The notes below the pieces were generated by a model, which saw only the letters and a program-made list of their open reading frames with translations, ran no database searches and was not told the DNA's origin. Shown piece by piece: positions 1 through 7,405 of a stretch of DNA of 16,011 bases. The translations under genes were made by a program, and so were the position numbers. The first letter of the stretch is position 1. Every line of letters begins with the position of its first letter. The DNA comes from an uncultured Porphyromonadaceae bacterium. GTDB taxonomy: Bacteria > Bacteroidota > Bacteroidia > Bacteroidales > Muribaculaceae. The stretch spans positions 1 to 16,011 of the forward strand of contig UREH01000037.1 of assembly GCA_900546835.1 (NCBI GenBank), in the 5' to 3' direction.

Positions 1-53
1 GCTTAATCTTCGGGATTCTTTATTCAGATAATAATAAATCATAGTTATATAAG

Positions 54-566
54 ATGGAATCAGTAGGAAGTATCATCGTCTATACGATTATCGCTCTGGC
101 GATTGTCGTCTTCTCGGTGCTTGCTGTTACGACACGCAAGATTCTGCGTGCTGCCACTTACTTGTTGTTCGCGCTTTTTGCGACGGCCGCCCTCTATTTC
201 CAGCTCGACTACGAGTTTCTGGGCGCCGTGCAGATTGCCGTCTACGCCGGCGGTATAGTGGTGCTGTTTGTGTTCTCAATTTTGCTGACAAGCCACCCCG
301 GCGACAACACTCCGGCTCTCGTGTCGCAGAAACGCGTCCTCGGGCTTATCGCGGCTGTGGCGATGTTCCTCGTCACGGGCTATTCGCTCATCAGCCGTTG
401 CTCTTTCCTTTCGGCAACCGCCTCGGGCGATAACCCCCTTATGGAGGAAATCGGCACCGCGCTTATGGGTACCGGCCACGGCCAGTATCTCCTCCCCTTC
501 GAGGCTATAAGCGTGCTGTTGCTTGCGTGCATTATCGGTGGCGTTGTAATCGCCCGTAAAAATTAA
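54..566 (+). CDS. nuoJ: NADH-quinone oxidoreductase subunit J (complex I membrane subunit)
   Basis: A 170-residue, very hydrophobic protein with about five membrane helices (roughly residues 8-26, 33-50, 57-78, 93-112 and 145-166). The segment around residues 53-75 (YEFLGAVQIAVYAGGIVVLF) is the characteristic NuoJ/ND6 helix with its flexible glycine-rich stretch, which couples quinone reduction to proton pumping. It is the first of five contiguous complex I genes, with nuoK starting 19 bp downstream. The ATG at 54 follows an AT-rich 53-bp lead-in containing several stop codons. A TAA at 4-6 could be the end of the preceding gene, nuoI by usual order, but too little sequence is present to tell. 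Length and order are normal for the family. Confidence 0.95.
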   Translation: MESVGSIIVYTIIALAIVVFSVLAVTTRKILRAATYLLFALFATAALYFQLDYEFLGAVQIAVYAGGIVVLFVFSILLTSHPGDNTPALVSQKRVLGLIAAVAMFLVTGYSLISRCSFLSATASGDNPLMEEIGTALMGTGHGQYLLPFEAISVLLLACIIGGVVIARKN

Positions 567-585
567 CCGCTGTAGTTAAGGAATC

Positions 586-897
586 ATGGATCTGACAATT
601 CTCTATTATCTTATTCCGAGCCTTTTCATGTTCTGCTGCGGTGTCTACGGCTTTATTACCCGTCGCAACATGATTGCCATGCTCGTGTCGCTTGAGCTGA
701 TGCTCAATTCGGTCGACATTAATTTTGTGGTGTTCAACCGCTTCCTGTTCCCCGGCGAAATGGAGGGAATGTTCTTCTCGCTCTTTGCCATCGGCCTCGC
801 CGCCGCAGAGACCGCTCTCGCCATCGCCATTATTATCAACGTGTTCCGCGTGTCGAAGAATATCGATGTGCGCGACGTCAACAAAATGAAATTCTAA
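586..897 (+). CDS. nuoK: NADH-quinone oxidoreductase subunit K
   Basis: A 103-residue protein with three membrane helices (about 6-24, 30-52 and 62-86), the usual size of NuoK/ND4L. The two buried carboxylates used for proton transfer are present: Glu37 in SLELMLNSVDINF (E. coli Glu36) and Glu75 in GLAAAETALA (E. coli Glu72). The hydrophilic tail after residue 88 (KNIDVRDVNKMKF) is short. The gene sits 19 bp after nuoJ and only 6 bp before nuoL, so it is almost certainly co-transcribed and translationally close-coupled. Nothing unusual was seen. Confidence 0.96.
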   Translation: MDLTILYYLIPSLFMFCCGVYGFITRRNMIAMLVSLELMLNSVDINFVVFNRFLFPGEMEGMFFSLFAIGLAAAETALAIAIIINVFRVSKNIDVRDVNKMKF

Positions 898-903
898 GGC
901 GCC

Positions 904-2931
904 ATGCAACCAGTAATTCCTATCATTATCCTAGCCTTGCCGCTTGCCATGTTCCTCTTCCTGGGACTCTGCGGCCATAAGATGAGCCACCGCCTTGCCG
1001 GTATCTTCGGCACCGCAGGTATGGGTGTCACCATGGTGCTTGCTTATATCACGGCATTCACCTATTTCTTCTCGGGAAGCCCCGAGTTTGTCGACGCCGA
1101 AAACCATGTGCGCCTGCAGGCTGTGATTTTCAATCAGGACTGGCTCTCGTTCACCGATAGCCTCGTAATTCGTCTCGGATTCCTCCTCGACCCGATTTCC
1201 GCTCTTCTCCTGGTGGTTATCACCACCATCTCTTTCATGGTCCATCTCTATAGCAACGGCTATATGCGCGACCATCATGGAGTGTGGGAGACCGGCTTCC
1301 AGCGTTTCTACGCTTTCCTGTCGCTTTTCAGCTTCTCGATGCTTGGCCTGGTAGTCGCAACCAACATTTTCCAGATGTATATTTTCTGGGAGCTTGTAGG
1401 TGCGTCGTCCTACCTCCTTATCGGCTTCTACTACACCAAGCCTTCGGCCGTCTCGGCTTCGAAGAAAGCGTTTATCGTAACGCGCTTCGCCGACCTCGGA
1501 TTCCTGCTCGGCATCCTCGTGCTCAGCTTCTATACCGGTACGTTCAACTTCACCGACCTTACCTCTACGCCCGTAACCGACGGCGTCTATCAGATCAGTG
1601 AAGGCACCGCCGAAGGCATCCGCAACATCTTCGCCACTTCGGCCGCTCCCACCTTCATGGGTGCTTCGGTGCTCACATGGGCGCTCGTGCTCATCTTCAT
1701 GGGTGGTATGGGTAAGTCGGCTATGATGCCGCTCCACATCTGGCTCCCCGACGCCATGGAAGGCCCGACTCCTGTTTCGGCCCTCATCCATGCCGCTACT
1801 ATGGTTGTGGCCGGTGTCTATCTCGTTGCCCGTCTGTTCCCGCTCTACCTTATGGAGACGGCCGCCCTCGATATCATCGTGGTAGTCGGTGCTCTCACCT
1901 CCTTCTACGCAGCCATGGTGGCCTGCACGCAGGTCGACATCAAGCGCGTACTCGCCTTCTCCACCATATCGCAGATTGCATTCATGATGGTTTCGCTCGG
2001 CGTTGCCCGTCCGGAATTTCACCATGGCCTCGGCTACATGGCCGGAATGTTCCATCTGTTCACCCACGCAATGTTCAAGGCGCTCCTCTTCCTCTGCGCC
2101 GGCGCGCTGATTCATGCTATCGGTTCAAACAACTACACCGAGATGCACGGTCTCCGCAAATACATGCCTGTTACGCATATCACCTTCCTCATCGGCTGTC
2201 TGGCAATCGCGGGCATCATCCCCTTCGCCGGATTCTTCTCGAAGGATGAAATCCTGACTGCTACGATGGGCCACTCCACTTTCTGGTATCTCTGGATGTC
2301 GCTCGTGGCCGGTCTGACCGCCTTCTATATGTTCCGCCTCTACTACCTTATCTTCTGGTGGAAGGAACATAAAGTGCCCGAAGGTCATCACGCTCCCCAC
2401 GACCAGCCTTGGACCATGACGCTCCCGCTCGTGATTCTCGCCGCCATCAGCTGCGTTGCCGGTTTCGTGCCCATGGGCAATCTCGTCACCTGGAACGGCC
2501 ACGAGATGTTCGACCACGTCAACTTCTTCACCAACCTCGGTGCTCTCGATTGGAGCGTGGCCGGAATCAGCCTCGCAGTCGCCATCGTGGCAATCCTTAT
2601 CGCCACGAAGATGTACAAGACCGAGAACGACCTCCCCGCTAAGATGAAGAGCGCACTTCCTCGCCTTTGGGACTGGTGCTACCACCGCTTCTACTGGGAC
2701 GAGCTCTACATGTTCATCACCCATAAGATTATCTTCGGCTGCATCTCGAAGCCTATCGCCTGGTTCGACCGCCACATTGTCGACGGCACCATGGACGGTT
2801 TCGCCTACTGCACTCAGAAGGCATCCGAAGCAATCAAGGGCCTTCAGTCGGGCAATGTGCAGACATATGTCTGGTTCTACCTCGTCGGCGCCCTCCTTCT
2901 CGGCGCTGTCACAGCCATCTGCCTTATCTGA
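904..2931 (+). CDS. nuoL: NADH-quinone oxidoreductase subunit L (antiporter-like pump subunit)
   Basis: A 675-residue, polytopic Mrp-antiporter-like subunit (the family has about 16 helices). It lies at the distal end of the complex I membrane arm, with a long lateral helix near its C terminus. Key pump residues are visible: Glu163 in FWELVGASSYLLIGF (E. coli Glu144), Lys271 in GKSAMMPLHIWLPDAMEG (E. coli Lys229), His278 and His296, and Lys447 in FAGFFSKDEIL (E. coli Lys399). It is somewhat longer than E. coli NuoL (613). The extra length lies in loops (for example about residues 218-240) and in the region before the last helix. The start ATG lies 6 bp after the nuoK stop. Confidence 0.97.
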   Translation: MQPVIPIIILALPLAMFLFLGLCGHKMSHRLAGIFGTAGMGVTMVLAYITAFTYFFSGSPEFVDAENHVRLQAVIFNQDWLSFTDSLVIRLGFLLDPISALLLVVITTISFMVHLYSNGYMRDHHGVWETGFQRFYAFLSLFSFSMLGLVVATNIFQMYIFWELVGASSYLLIGFYYTKPSAVSASKKAFIVTRFADLGFLLGILVLSFYTGTFNFTDLTSTPVTDGVYQISEGTAEGIRNIFATSAAPTFMGASVLTWALVLIFMGGMGKSAMMPLHIWLPDAMEGPTPVSALIHAATMVVAGVYLVARLFPLYLMETAALDIIVVVGALTSFYAAMVACTQVDIKRVLAFSTISQIAFMMVSLGVARPEFHHGLGYMAGMFHLFTHAMFKALLFLCAGALIHAIGSNNYTEMHGLRKYMPVTHITFLIGCLAIAGIIPFAGFFSKDEILTATMGHSTFWYLWMSLVAGLTAFYMFRLYYLIFWWKEHKVPEGHHAPHDQPWTMTLPLVILAAISCVAGFVPMGNLVTWNGHEMFDHVNFFTNLGALDWSVAGISLAVAIVAILIATKMYKTENDLPAKMKSALPRLWDWCYHRFYWDELYMFITHKIIFGCISKPIAWFDRHIVDGTMDGFAYCTQKASEAIKGLQSGNVQTYVWFYLVGALLLGAVTAICLI

Positions 2932-2975
2932 CAATTAACCGATTCTGAACACAGTACAAATATCATAAAACAGAC

Positions 2976-4478
2976 ATGTTTTCGAATATTCTGATATATT
3001 TCGTGATAATCCCCCTGCTCATGCTGGGTGGGTTTGCCCTGTGCCGCAACGTGAAGCAGATTCGCGCCGTGGCAGTGGCCGGCTCGACTGTCCTGATCGG
3101 GCTGTCCGTATGGCTGTTATGCGATTATCTTGCCCAGCGCGCCGCTGGCGCCACCGCCGAGATGCTCTATACCGGCTCGTGGACCTGGTTCGCTCCGCTT
3201 AACATAAATCTTGCCGTGGGTGTCGATGGTGTCTCGATTGCGATGCTTATCCTTTCGTCGATTATCGTCTTCGCAGGCTCCTTCGCCTCCTGGGCTATCG
3301 ACGACGCACGCCACTTCTTTATGTGGCTATTGCTGCTCTCCACCGGCGTATTCGGCTTCTTTATCTCGGTCGACCTCTTTACGATGTTCATGTTCTATGA
3401 GGTCGCTCTTATCCCGATGTACCTTCTCATCGGCGTGTGGGGCACAGGCCGTAAGGAGTACTCCGCAATGAAGCTTACCCTGATGCTTATGGGCGGCTCG
3501 GCCTTCCTGATGCTCAGCCTGATCGGCATCTACTACCACTCGGCTCCCGAGGGCGCTCCGCTCACCTGGAATATCCTTGAGATTTCGCACAACGGTGCAA
3601 TCACCAAGGGGTGGCAGTATTTCCTCTTCCCGATGTGTTTCGTCGGCTTCGGCGTCCTCGGCGCCATGTTCCCCTTCCACACATGGAGCCCCGACGGCCA
3701 TGCCTGCGCACCCACAGCGGTCTCGATGCTTCACGCCGGCGTACTGATGAAGCTCGGCGGATATGGCTGCTTCCGTGTTGCAATGTACCTGATGCCTCAG
3801 GCCGCCAACGACCTTGCCTGGATTTTCCTTATCCTCACCGGTATCTCGGTGGTCTACGGAGCCTTCTCGGCTTGCGTGCAGACCGATCTCAAATACATCA
3901 ACGCCTACTCTTCGGTGTCCCACTGCGGCATGGTGCTCTTCGCTATCCTCATGATCAACACCACTGCAATGACCGGCGCCATCATGCAGATGCTTTCCCA
4001 CGGCCTCATGACGGCTCTCTTCTTCGCCCTCATCGGTATGATTTACGGCCGTACACATACCCGCGACATCCGTCTGATGGGCGGCCTGATGAAGATAATG
4101 CCTTTCCTCGGCGTTGGCTACGTGATTGCCGGTATGGCTTCGCTCGGTCTGCCGGGTCTCAGCGGCTTTGTTGCTGAAATGACGATTTTCGTAGGTTCGT
4201 TCGAGCATGCCGACATGTTCCACCGCACCTTCACCATCATCGCCTGCTCGTCGATTGTTATCACCGCGGTCTACATCCTCCGCGTGGTCGGCAAACTGCT
4301 GTTCGGTCCGGTGCAGGATCCTCACCACCTCGAGCTCACCGACGCCACATGGTGGGAACGTCTTTCGACCATCACGCTCATCGTCAGCGTGGCTGCCATC
4401 GGCTGTTTCCCCAATTTCTTCGAATCGTTAATCAAATTCACCTTTAATCCTGAGATTTTCCATGCCATCGGCATGTAA
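2976..4478 (+). CDS. nuoM: NADH-quinone oxidoreductase subunit M (antiporter-like pump subunit)
   Basis: A 500-residue polytopic subunit of the Mrp-antiporter family, with the usual NuoM/ND4 landmarks. Glu142 in MFYEVALIPMYLLIGVWG matches E. coli Glu144, the PFHTWSPDGHACAPT block spans about 233-247, Lys259 in GVLMKLGGYG matches E. coli Lys265, and Glu401 in SGFVAEMTIF matches E. coli Glu407. The odd point is at residue 228: FGVLGAMFPFHTW aligns with FAVKMPVVPLHGW of E. coli, placing leucine where the essential pump lysine (Lys234) normally sits. NuoL and NuoN in the same operon keep their equivalents. The gene lies 44 bp after nuoL in an AT-rich spacer and is otherwise intact. I expect the substitution to be shared by relatives rather than damage, but could not check. 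Confidence 0.96.
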   Translation: MFSNILIYFVIIPLLMLGGFALCRNVKQIRAVAVAGSTVLIGLSVWLLCDYLAQRAAGATAEMLYTGSWTWFAPLNINLAVGVDGVSIAMLILSSIIVFAGSFASWAIDDARHFFMWLLLLSTGVFGFFISVDLFTMFMFYEVALIPMYLLIGVWGTGRKEYSAMKLTLMLMGGSAFLMLSLIGIYYHSAPEGAPLTWNILEISHNGAITKGWQYFLFPMCFVGFGVLGAMFPFHTWSPDGHACAPTAVSMLHAGVLMKLGGYGCFRVAMYLMPQAANDLAWIFLILTGISVVYGAFSACVQTDLKYINAYSSVSHCGMVLFAILMINTTAMTGAIMQMLSHGLMTALFFALIGMIYGRTHTRDIRLMGGLMKIMPFLGVGYVIAGMASLGLPGLSGFVAEMTIFVGSFEHADMFHRTFTIIACSSIVITAVYILRVVGKLLFGPVQDPHHLELTDATWWERLSTITLIVSVAAIGCFPNFFESLIKFTFNPEIFHAIGM

Positions 4479-4523
4479 TCGGGTTGTGGTGCAATAATAT
4501 AATCCTTACAACAACGCTTTACG

Positions 4524-5990
4524 ATGGATTATTCACAGTTTCTTGCGATGCGACAGGAAATCGGCCTGCTGATTGTATTCCTGTTGGTATTCCTTTACGA
4601 CACTTTCATGCCTAAGAAGGCGCTCAACGCCACAGCCGGCTTCTCTACCGTGCTCTTCCTGATTTTTACGGTCGCTTCGTTCATCTGGGGCAACTCCGGT
4701 CAGGTCGACGCCTTCGCCGGGATGTACGCCACGTCGCCCGTGTGCGCCATGATTAAGAACATCCTTAACGTCGGCGTGCTCATCGTGTTGATTCAGAGCT
4801 GCAAATGGGTCGACGGCGAACTGATCATTATGCGCCGCGGCGAGTTCTACGAGCTCCTGCTCGTCACGCTCTTAGGCATGTATCTCATGATTTCCGCCCG
4901 TCATTTCCTTCTGTTTGTTATCGGTCTGGAAAGTGCCTCGCTCCCGCTGGCTGCCATGGTAGCCTTCGACAAGAACCGCTATGAGAGCCATGAGGCCGCC
5001 ATCAAATATATGCTCACCGCCGTATTCTCTTCGGCTGTGTTCATGATGGGTCTCTCGTTTGTCTACGGCCTGAGCGGCTCGCTCTACTTCGACCAGATTG
5101 CCCTCCAGATTGGCGGCGAGACCGGCACGCTCCTTATCGTTGCCCTCGCTTTCGTAATCTCCGGTATCGGCTTCAAGCTCTCGCTCGTTCCTTTCCATCT
5201 CTGGACAGCCGACGTATATCAGGGCGCCCCGACTCCCGTCACCGCCTATTTCTCGGTTATTTCCAAAGGTGCCGCAGCCTTTGCCTTCCTCGTGATTCTT
5301 GTGCAGGTATTCGGCCAGTTCTACTCAATGGTCTGGGAGTGGATGCTCTATGCACTGATTATCCTCACCATCACTGTCGGCAACCTCTTCGCCATCCGTC
5401 AGAAGAACATCAAGCGATTCCTTGCCTTCTCGTCGATTTCCCAGGCCGGCTACATCATGCTCGGCATCGTCGGCTGCAACGCCATGGGTCTCTCGGCCAT
5501 GATGTACTACATCCTCGTCTACATCTTCTCCAACCTCGCCGCCTTCGGCGTAATCGGAGCGATTGAAAACAAAACCGGTATGGTACACATCTCCGACTAC
5601 AACGGTCTTTCCAAGACCAACCCCTGGCTTGCTTGCTCAATGATGCTTGCAATGTTCTCGCTCGCAGGTATCCCCCCGTTTGCCGGATTCTTCAGTAAAT
5701 TCTTCATCTTTACCTCGGCCATCAACCAGGGCTCGATAGCAATCTACATCCTCGTGCTTATCGCGTTGATCAACACAATCGTGTCGCTCTACTACTACCT
5801 CCTGGTGGTCAAGGCAATGTATATCTCTCCCGAAGAACCGCAGATCGCACCCTTCCGCAGCGCATGCAGCGAGCGCCTGGGTCTCTGGATTACCGTAGCC
5901 GGCATCATCGGACTCGGCATCGTAAGCTTCTTCTACGACACCATCCTCAACGTCGGCGAGGCCACCACACTCTTCACCTTCGTCGGCTGA
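4524..5990 (+). CDS. nuoN: NADH-quinone oxidoreductase subunit N (antiporter-like pump subunit)
   Basis: A 488-residue polytopic subunit, close to E. coli NuoN in length. The proton-path residues are present: Glu136 in FVIGLESASLPLAAM (E. coli Glu133), Lys218 in GIGFKLSLVPFHLWTADVY (E. coli Lys217), Lys248 in VISKGAAAF (E. coli Lys247) and Lys392 in FAGFFSKFFIF (E. coli Lys395). It is the last gene of the J-K-L-M-N run, 45 bp after nuoM. A repeat array and a strong hairpin follow its stop, so the operon probably ends here. In Bacteroidales the enzyme is known as an 11-subunit form without the NuoEFG NADH module. This window shows only the membrane part, so it cannot test that. Confidence 0.96.
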   Translation: MDYSQFLAMRQEIGLLIVFLLVFLYDTFMPKKALNATAGFSTVLFLIFTVASFIWGNSGQVDAFAGMYATSPVCAMIKNILNVGVLIVLIQSCKWVDGELIIMRRGEFYELLLVTLLGMYLMISARHFLLFVIGLESASLPLAAMVAFDKNRYESHEAAIKYMLTAVFSSAVFMMGLSFVYGLSGSLYFDQIALQIGGETGTLLIVALAFVISGIGFKLSLVPFHLWTADVYQGAPTPVTAYFSVISKGAAAFAFLVILVQVFGQFYSMVWEWMLYALIILTITVGNLFAIRQKNIKRFLAFSSISQAGYIMLGIVGCNAMGLSAMMYYILVYIFSNLAAFGVIGAIENKTGMVHISDYNGLSKTNPWLACSMMLAMFSLAGIPPFAGFFSKFFIFTSAINQGSIAIYILVLIALINTIVSLYYYLLVVKAMYISPEEPQIAPFRSACSERLGLWITVAGIIGLGIVSFFYDTILNVGEATTLFTFVG

Positions 5991-6000
5991 TCCATAGTCA

Positions 6001-6120
6001 GATATTCTTCTAAATTCCAGAATATAACTGAGATTTTCTCCCGTTCAGGATATTACATATAAAATCTTTTATTCCCAGGATTTTACAAAAAAATCTTTTT
6101 TATTCCCAGGATATTACCCC
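6001..6120. repeat. Degenerate tandem repeat array, period about 30 bp, downstream of nuoN
   Basis: Four imperfect copies of an AT-rich unit stand end to end. The shared core is TTCCCAGGATATTAC, preceded by a T-rich run (AATCTTTT). The CAG of the core falls at 6018, 6046, 6076 and 6107, giving steps of 28, 30 and 31 bp. The last two copies are closest to each other, the third is recognisable, and the first (TTCCAGAATATAAC) is weak. The array lies directly between the nuoN stop and the probable terminator hairpin. It contains no coding sequence that I can support. Function unknown; it could be an mRNA 3' end element, a minisatellite or a protein-binding array. Confidence 0.7.
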
Positions 6121-6172
6121 ATCAGAGCAGGGACGTGGCAGTTGTGCCGCGCCCCTGCTGCATTCTGATTTT
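6121..6172 (+). terminator. Probable rho-independent terminator of the nuo operon
   Basis: A long hairpin follows the repeat array. The arm at 6126-6140 (AGCAGGGACGTGGCA) pairs with 6145-6159 (TGCCGCGCCCCTGCT) around a GTTG loop, giving 15 positions with one A-C mismatch and one G-U pair. ATCAGA at 6121-6126 can alternatively extend the base by pairing with TCTGAT at 6164-6169 across a small bulge. The run after it is only ATTTTGG, so the U-tract is weak. Its place about 130 bp past nuoN and before a new promoter fits the end of the operon. Confidence 0.65.
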
Positions 6173-6208
6173 GGATCGAGTCGGATTGCGACAGGGGCGT
6201 TGGGTTTA

Positions 6209-6241
6209 CTCTGGCACTCTGGCAGCTGGCTCTGGCAGCTG
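6209..6241. repeat. Short direct-repeat cluster (CTCTGGCA / CTCTGGCAGCTG)
   Basis: The octamer CTCTGGCA occurs at 6209, 6217 and 6230. The last two are part of an exact 12-bp repeat, CTCTGGCAGCTG, at 6217-6228 and 6230-6241. It is followed by a further CAGCTG at 6243-6248. The cluster lies in non-coding DNA between the nuo terminator and the next promoter. Replication slippage is the simplest origin. Confidence 0.7.
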
Positions 6242-6269
6242 ACAGCTGCGGGGTTAAGGCTTTTTGGCT

Positions 6270-6299
6270 TTTGGGGTCGACTTATTTTTCTTAAATTTG
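6270..6299 (+). promoter_or_regulatory. Bacteroidetes-type promoter for the exonuclease-to-hydrolase gene run
   Basis: TAAATTTG at 6292-6299 is an exact match to the Bacteroidetes -7 consensus TAnnTTTG. A TTTG at 6270-6273 lies 18 bp upstream, one base short of the usual 19-21 bp spacing from the -33 element. It follows the nuo terminator and is the only good plus-strand match in the spacer. Transcription would begin near 6305, giving a leader of about 120 nt before the ATG at 6428. Confidence 0.6.
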
Positions 6300-6305
6300 C
6301 AACAT

Positions 6306-6333
6306 CGCCGCAGGTGGTATTCACTTTGCGGTG
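6306..6333 (+). other. Hairpin at the predicted 5' end of the leader RNA
   Basis: CGCCGCAG at 6306-6313 pairs with TTGCGGTG at 6326-6333 (with G-U pairs), then GTG at 6314-6316 pairs with CAC at 6322-6324 around a GTATT loop, leaving one bulged T. It would sit at or within a few bases of the predicted transcription start, the usual place for a 5' stability hairpin. No known riboswitch family is recognised. Confidence 0.4.
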
Positions 6334-6427
6334 TGAAGCCGTATAGCTCTCTCGTCCGGCCTGTTTGTATTTTAAGTGCCGTGAGGCGCAACCGATATTC
6401 GGATTTATTTGTTATTCGGATAAGAGA

Positions 6428-7084
6428 ATGTTGAGCATCAGTAAACAGCAGTTATTGGAATTCCCGGAAGTGAAATTTCCCGGCAAAGTGATTCTGGTCG
6501 ACAGCGCTGCCAAGAGCAAAAGTGCTCTGGCATACCTCAACCGCGTTGATCAGGTCGGATTCGACACCGAGACACGTCCGTCGTTCACCAAGTTTCAGCA
6601 CTATAACGTCTCGCTTGCCCAGATTTCGTGTGGCGAAGAGTGTTTCCTCTTTCGTCTGAAGCAAATCGGAAGCATCGAGCCTTTTATGAAATTTCTTGAA
6701 AACGCCGGCGTTCAGAAAATCGGTCTTTCGCTTAAGGACGACTTCCATCAGCTATCCAAGCTGCAACCGTTTACTCCGGGTGGATTCGTGGAACTCCAGT
6801 CGTTTGTAAAGGATTTTGAAATCGCCGACAATAGTCTGCAGCGTATTTTCGGAATCATTTTCCGCCGTCGCATATCCAAGCATCAGCGGCTTACCAACTG
6901 GGAGGCGCCTTCGCTGACTCCAAGCCAGCAGAGCTATGCCGCCATCGATGCATGGGCCTGTCAGCAGATTTACAACCACCTGGTAGCCGGTAAATTCAAT
7001 CCGGCAGATTGCCCCTACATTCTTTCGGAAGCCGAGGCCGAAGAGGGAGCTGCGGCTCCTTCCGGCAATTCATCCGCTCCCTGA
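6428..7084 (+). CDS. 3'-5' exonuclease domain protein (RNase D-like, DEDDy)
   Basis: A 218-residue single-domain protein of the DEDD exonuclease superfamily, resembling RNase D and the WRN exonuclease domain. It should remove nucleotides from the 3' end of RNA or DNA using two metal ions. The acidic quartet is visible: Asp46 and Glu48 in GFDTETRPSF, Asp104 (or 105) in GLSLKDDFHQL, and Asp174 with Tyr170 in SYAAIDAWA, which makes it the DEDDy subtype. There is no HRDC domain, unlike full RNase D. The ATG at 6428 was chosen because homology-like sequence begins there. An upstream in-frame extension would need TTG at 6365 and carries unrelated sequence. The tail from about residue 201 is acidic and alanine-rich. 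It is the first gene after the predicted promoter. Confidence 0.88.
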   Translation: MLSISKQQLLEFPEVKFPGKVILVDSAAKSKSALAYLNRVDQVGFDTETRPSFTKFQHYNVSLAQISCGEECFLFRLKQIGSIEPFMKFLENAGVQKIGLSLKDDFHQLSKLQPFTPGGFVELQSFVKDFEIADNSLQRIFGIIFRRRISKHQRLTNWEAPSLTPSQQSYAAIDAWACQQIYNHLVAGKFNPADCPYILSEAEAEEGAAAPSGNSSAP

Positions 7085-7107
7085 TTAATTTTTAACTCTT
7101 TCGTACG

Positions 7108-7323
7108 ATGTCTAAGAGAGCAATCTTTATTCCGGCAGTTCTGCTGATATATCTCATTGTTATGGTAGTGCTTGGCTGGCCTTCCTATCTGTCGGGCGCC
7201 ACATCTCCTATACTTTATTTCGGCGGAACGGCCCTGTGTGTAGGCTGTATCGTGGCGCTTCACTTCCATCTGAAGGCAAGAGCACGCCGCCAGGCTTCGA
7301 TTGCGCGGACTGCACGTCGCTGA
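7108..7323 (+). CDS. Small two-helix membrane protein, unknown function
   Basis: A 71-residue protein with two predicted membrane helices (about residues 5-24 and 34-54) joined by a short loop (WPSYLSGATSP), and a strongly basic tail (KARARRQASIARTARR). By the positive-inside rule both ends would be cytoplasmic. It begins 23 bp after the exonuclease stop and ends 82 bp before the peptidase ATG, so it probably belongs to the same transcript. I do not recognise the family. The clean membrane-protein composition and the operon spacing support a real gene. Confidence 0.7.
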   Translation: MSKRAIFIPAVLLIYLIVMVVLGWPSYLSGATSPILYFGGTALCVGCIVALHFHLKARARRQASIARTARR

Positions 7324-7405
7324 AAGCCGGAATCCCCGTTTTGCCGCTTTTGAGCGCGTTCTGTCCTCTTCCATCCGATTATTATCACATTTCAATATCT
7401 GGAAA

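Noticed and set aside
931..2115. Long minus-strand open frame (394 codons) opposite nuoL
   Set aside because: It is the antisense shadow of a strongly conserved membrane protein, with Glu/His/Arg-rich low-complexity composition and no family likeness. High GC makes such frames common.
3327..4328. Minus-strand open frame (333 codons) opposite nuoM
   Set aside because: Same pattern: antisense of a conserved gene, charged and biased composition, no plausible initiation context.
6001..6120. CRISPR array
   Set aside because: The units are contiguous, with no unique spacers of constant size, and the copies are degenerate. No cas genes are present.
7301..7405. N-terminal extension of the prolyl oligopeptidase from the ATG at 7301
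   Set aside because: It overlaps the small membrane protein gene and would bury the lipoprotein signal peptide that starts at 7406.
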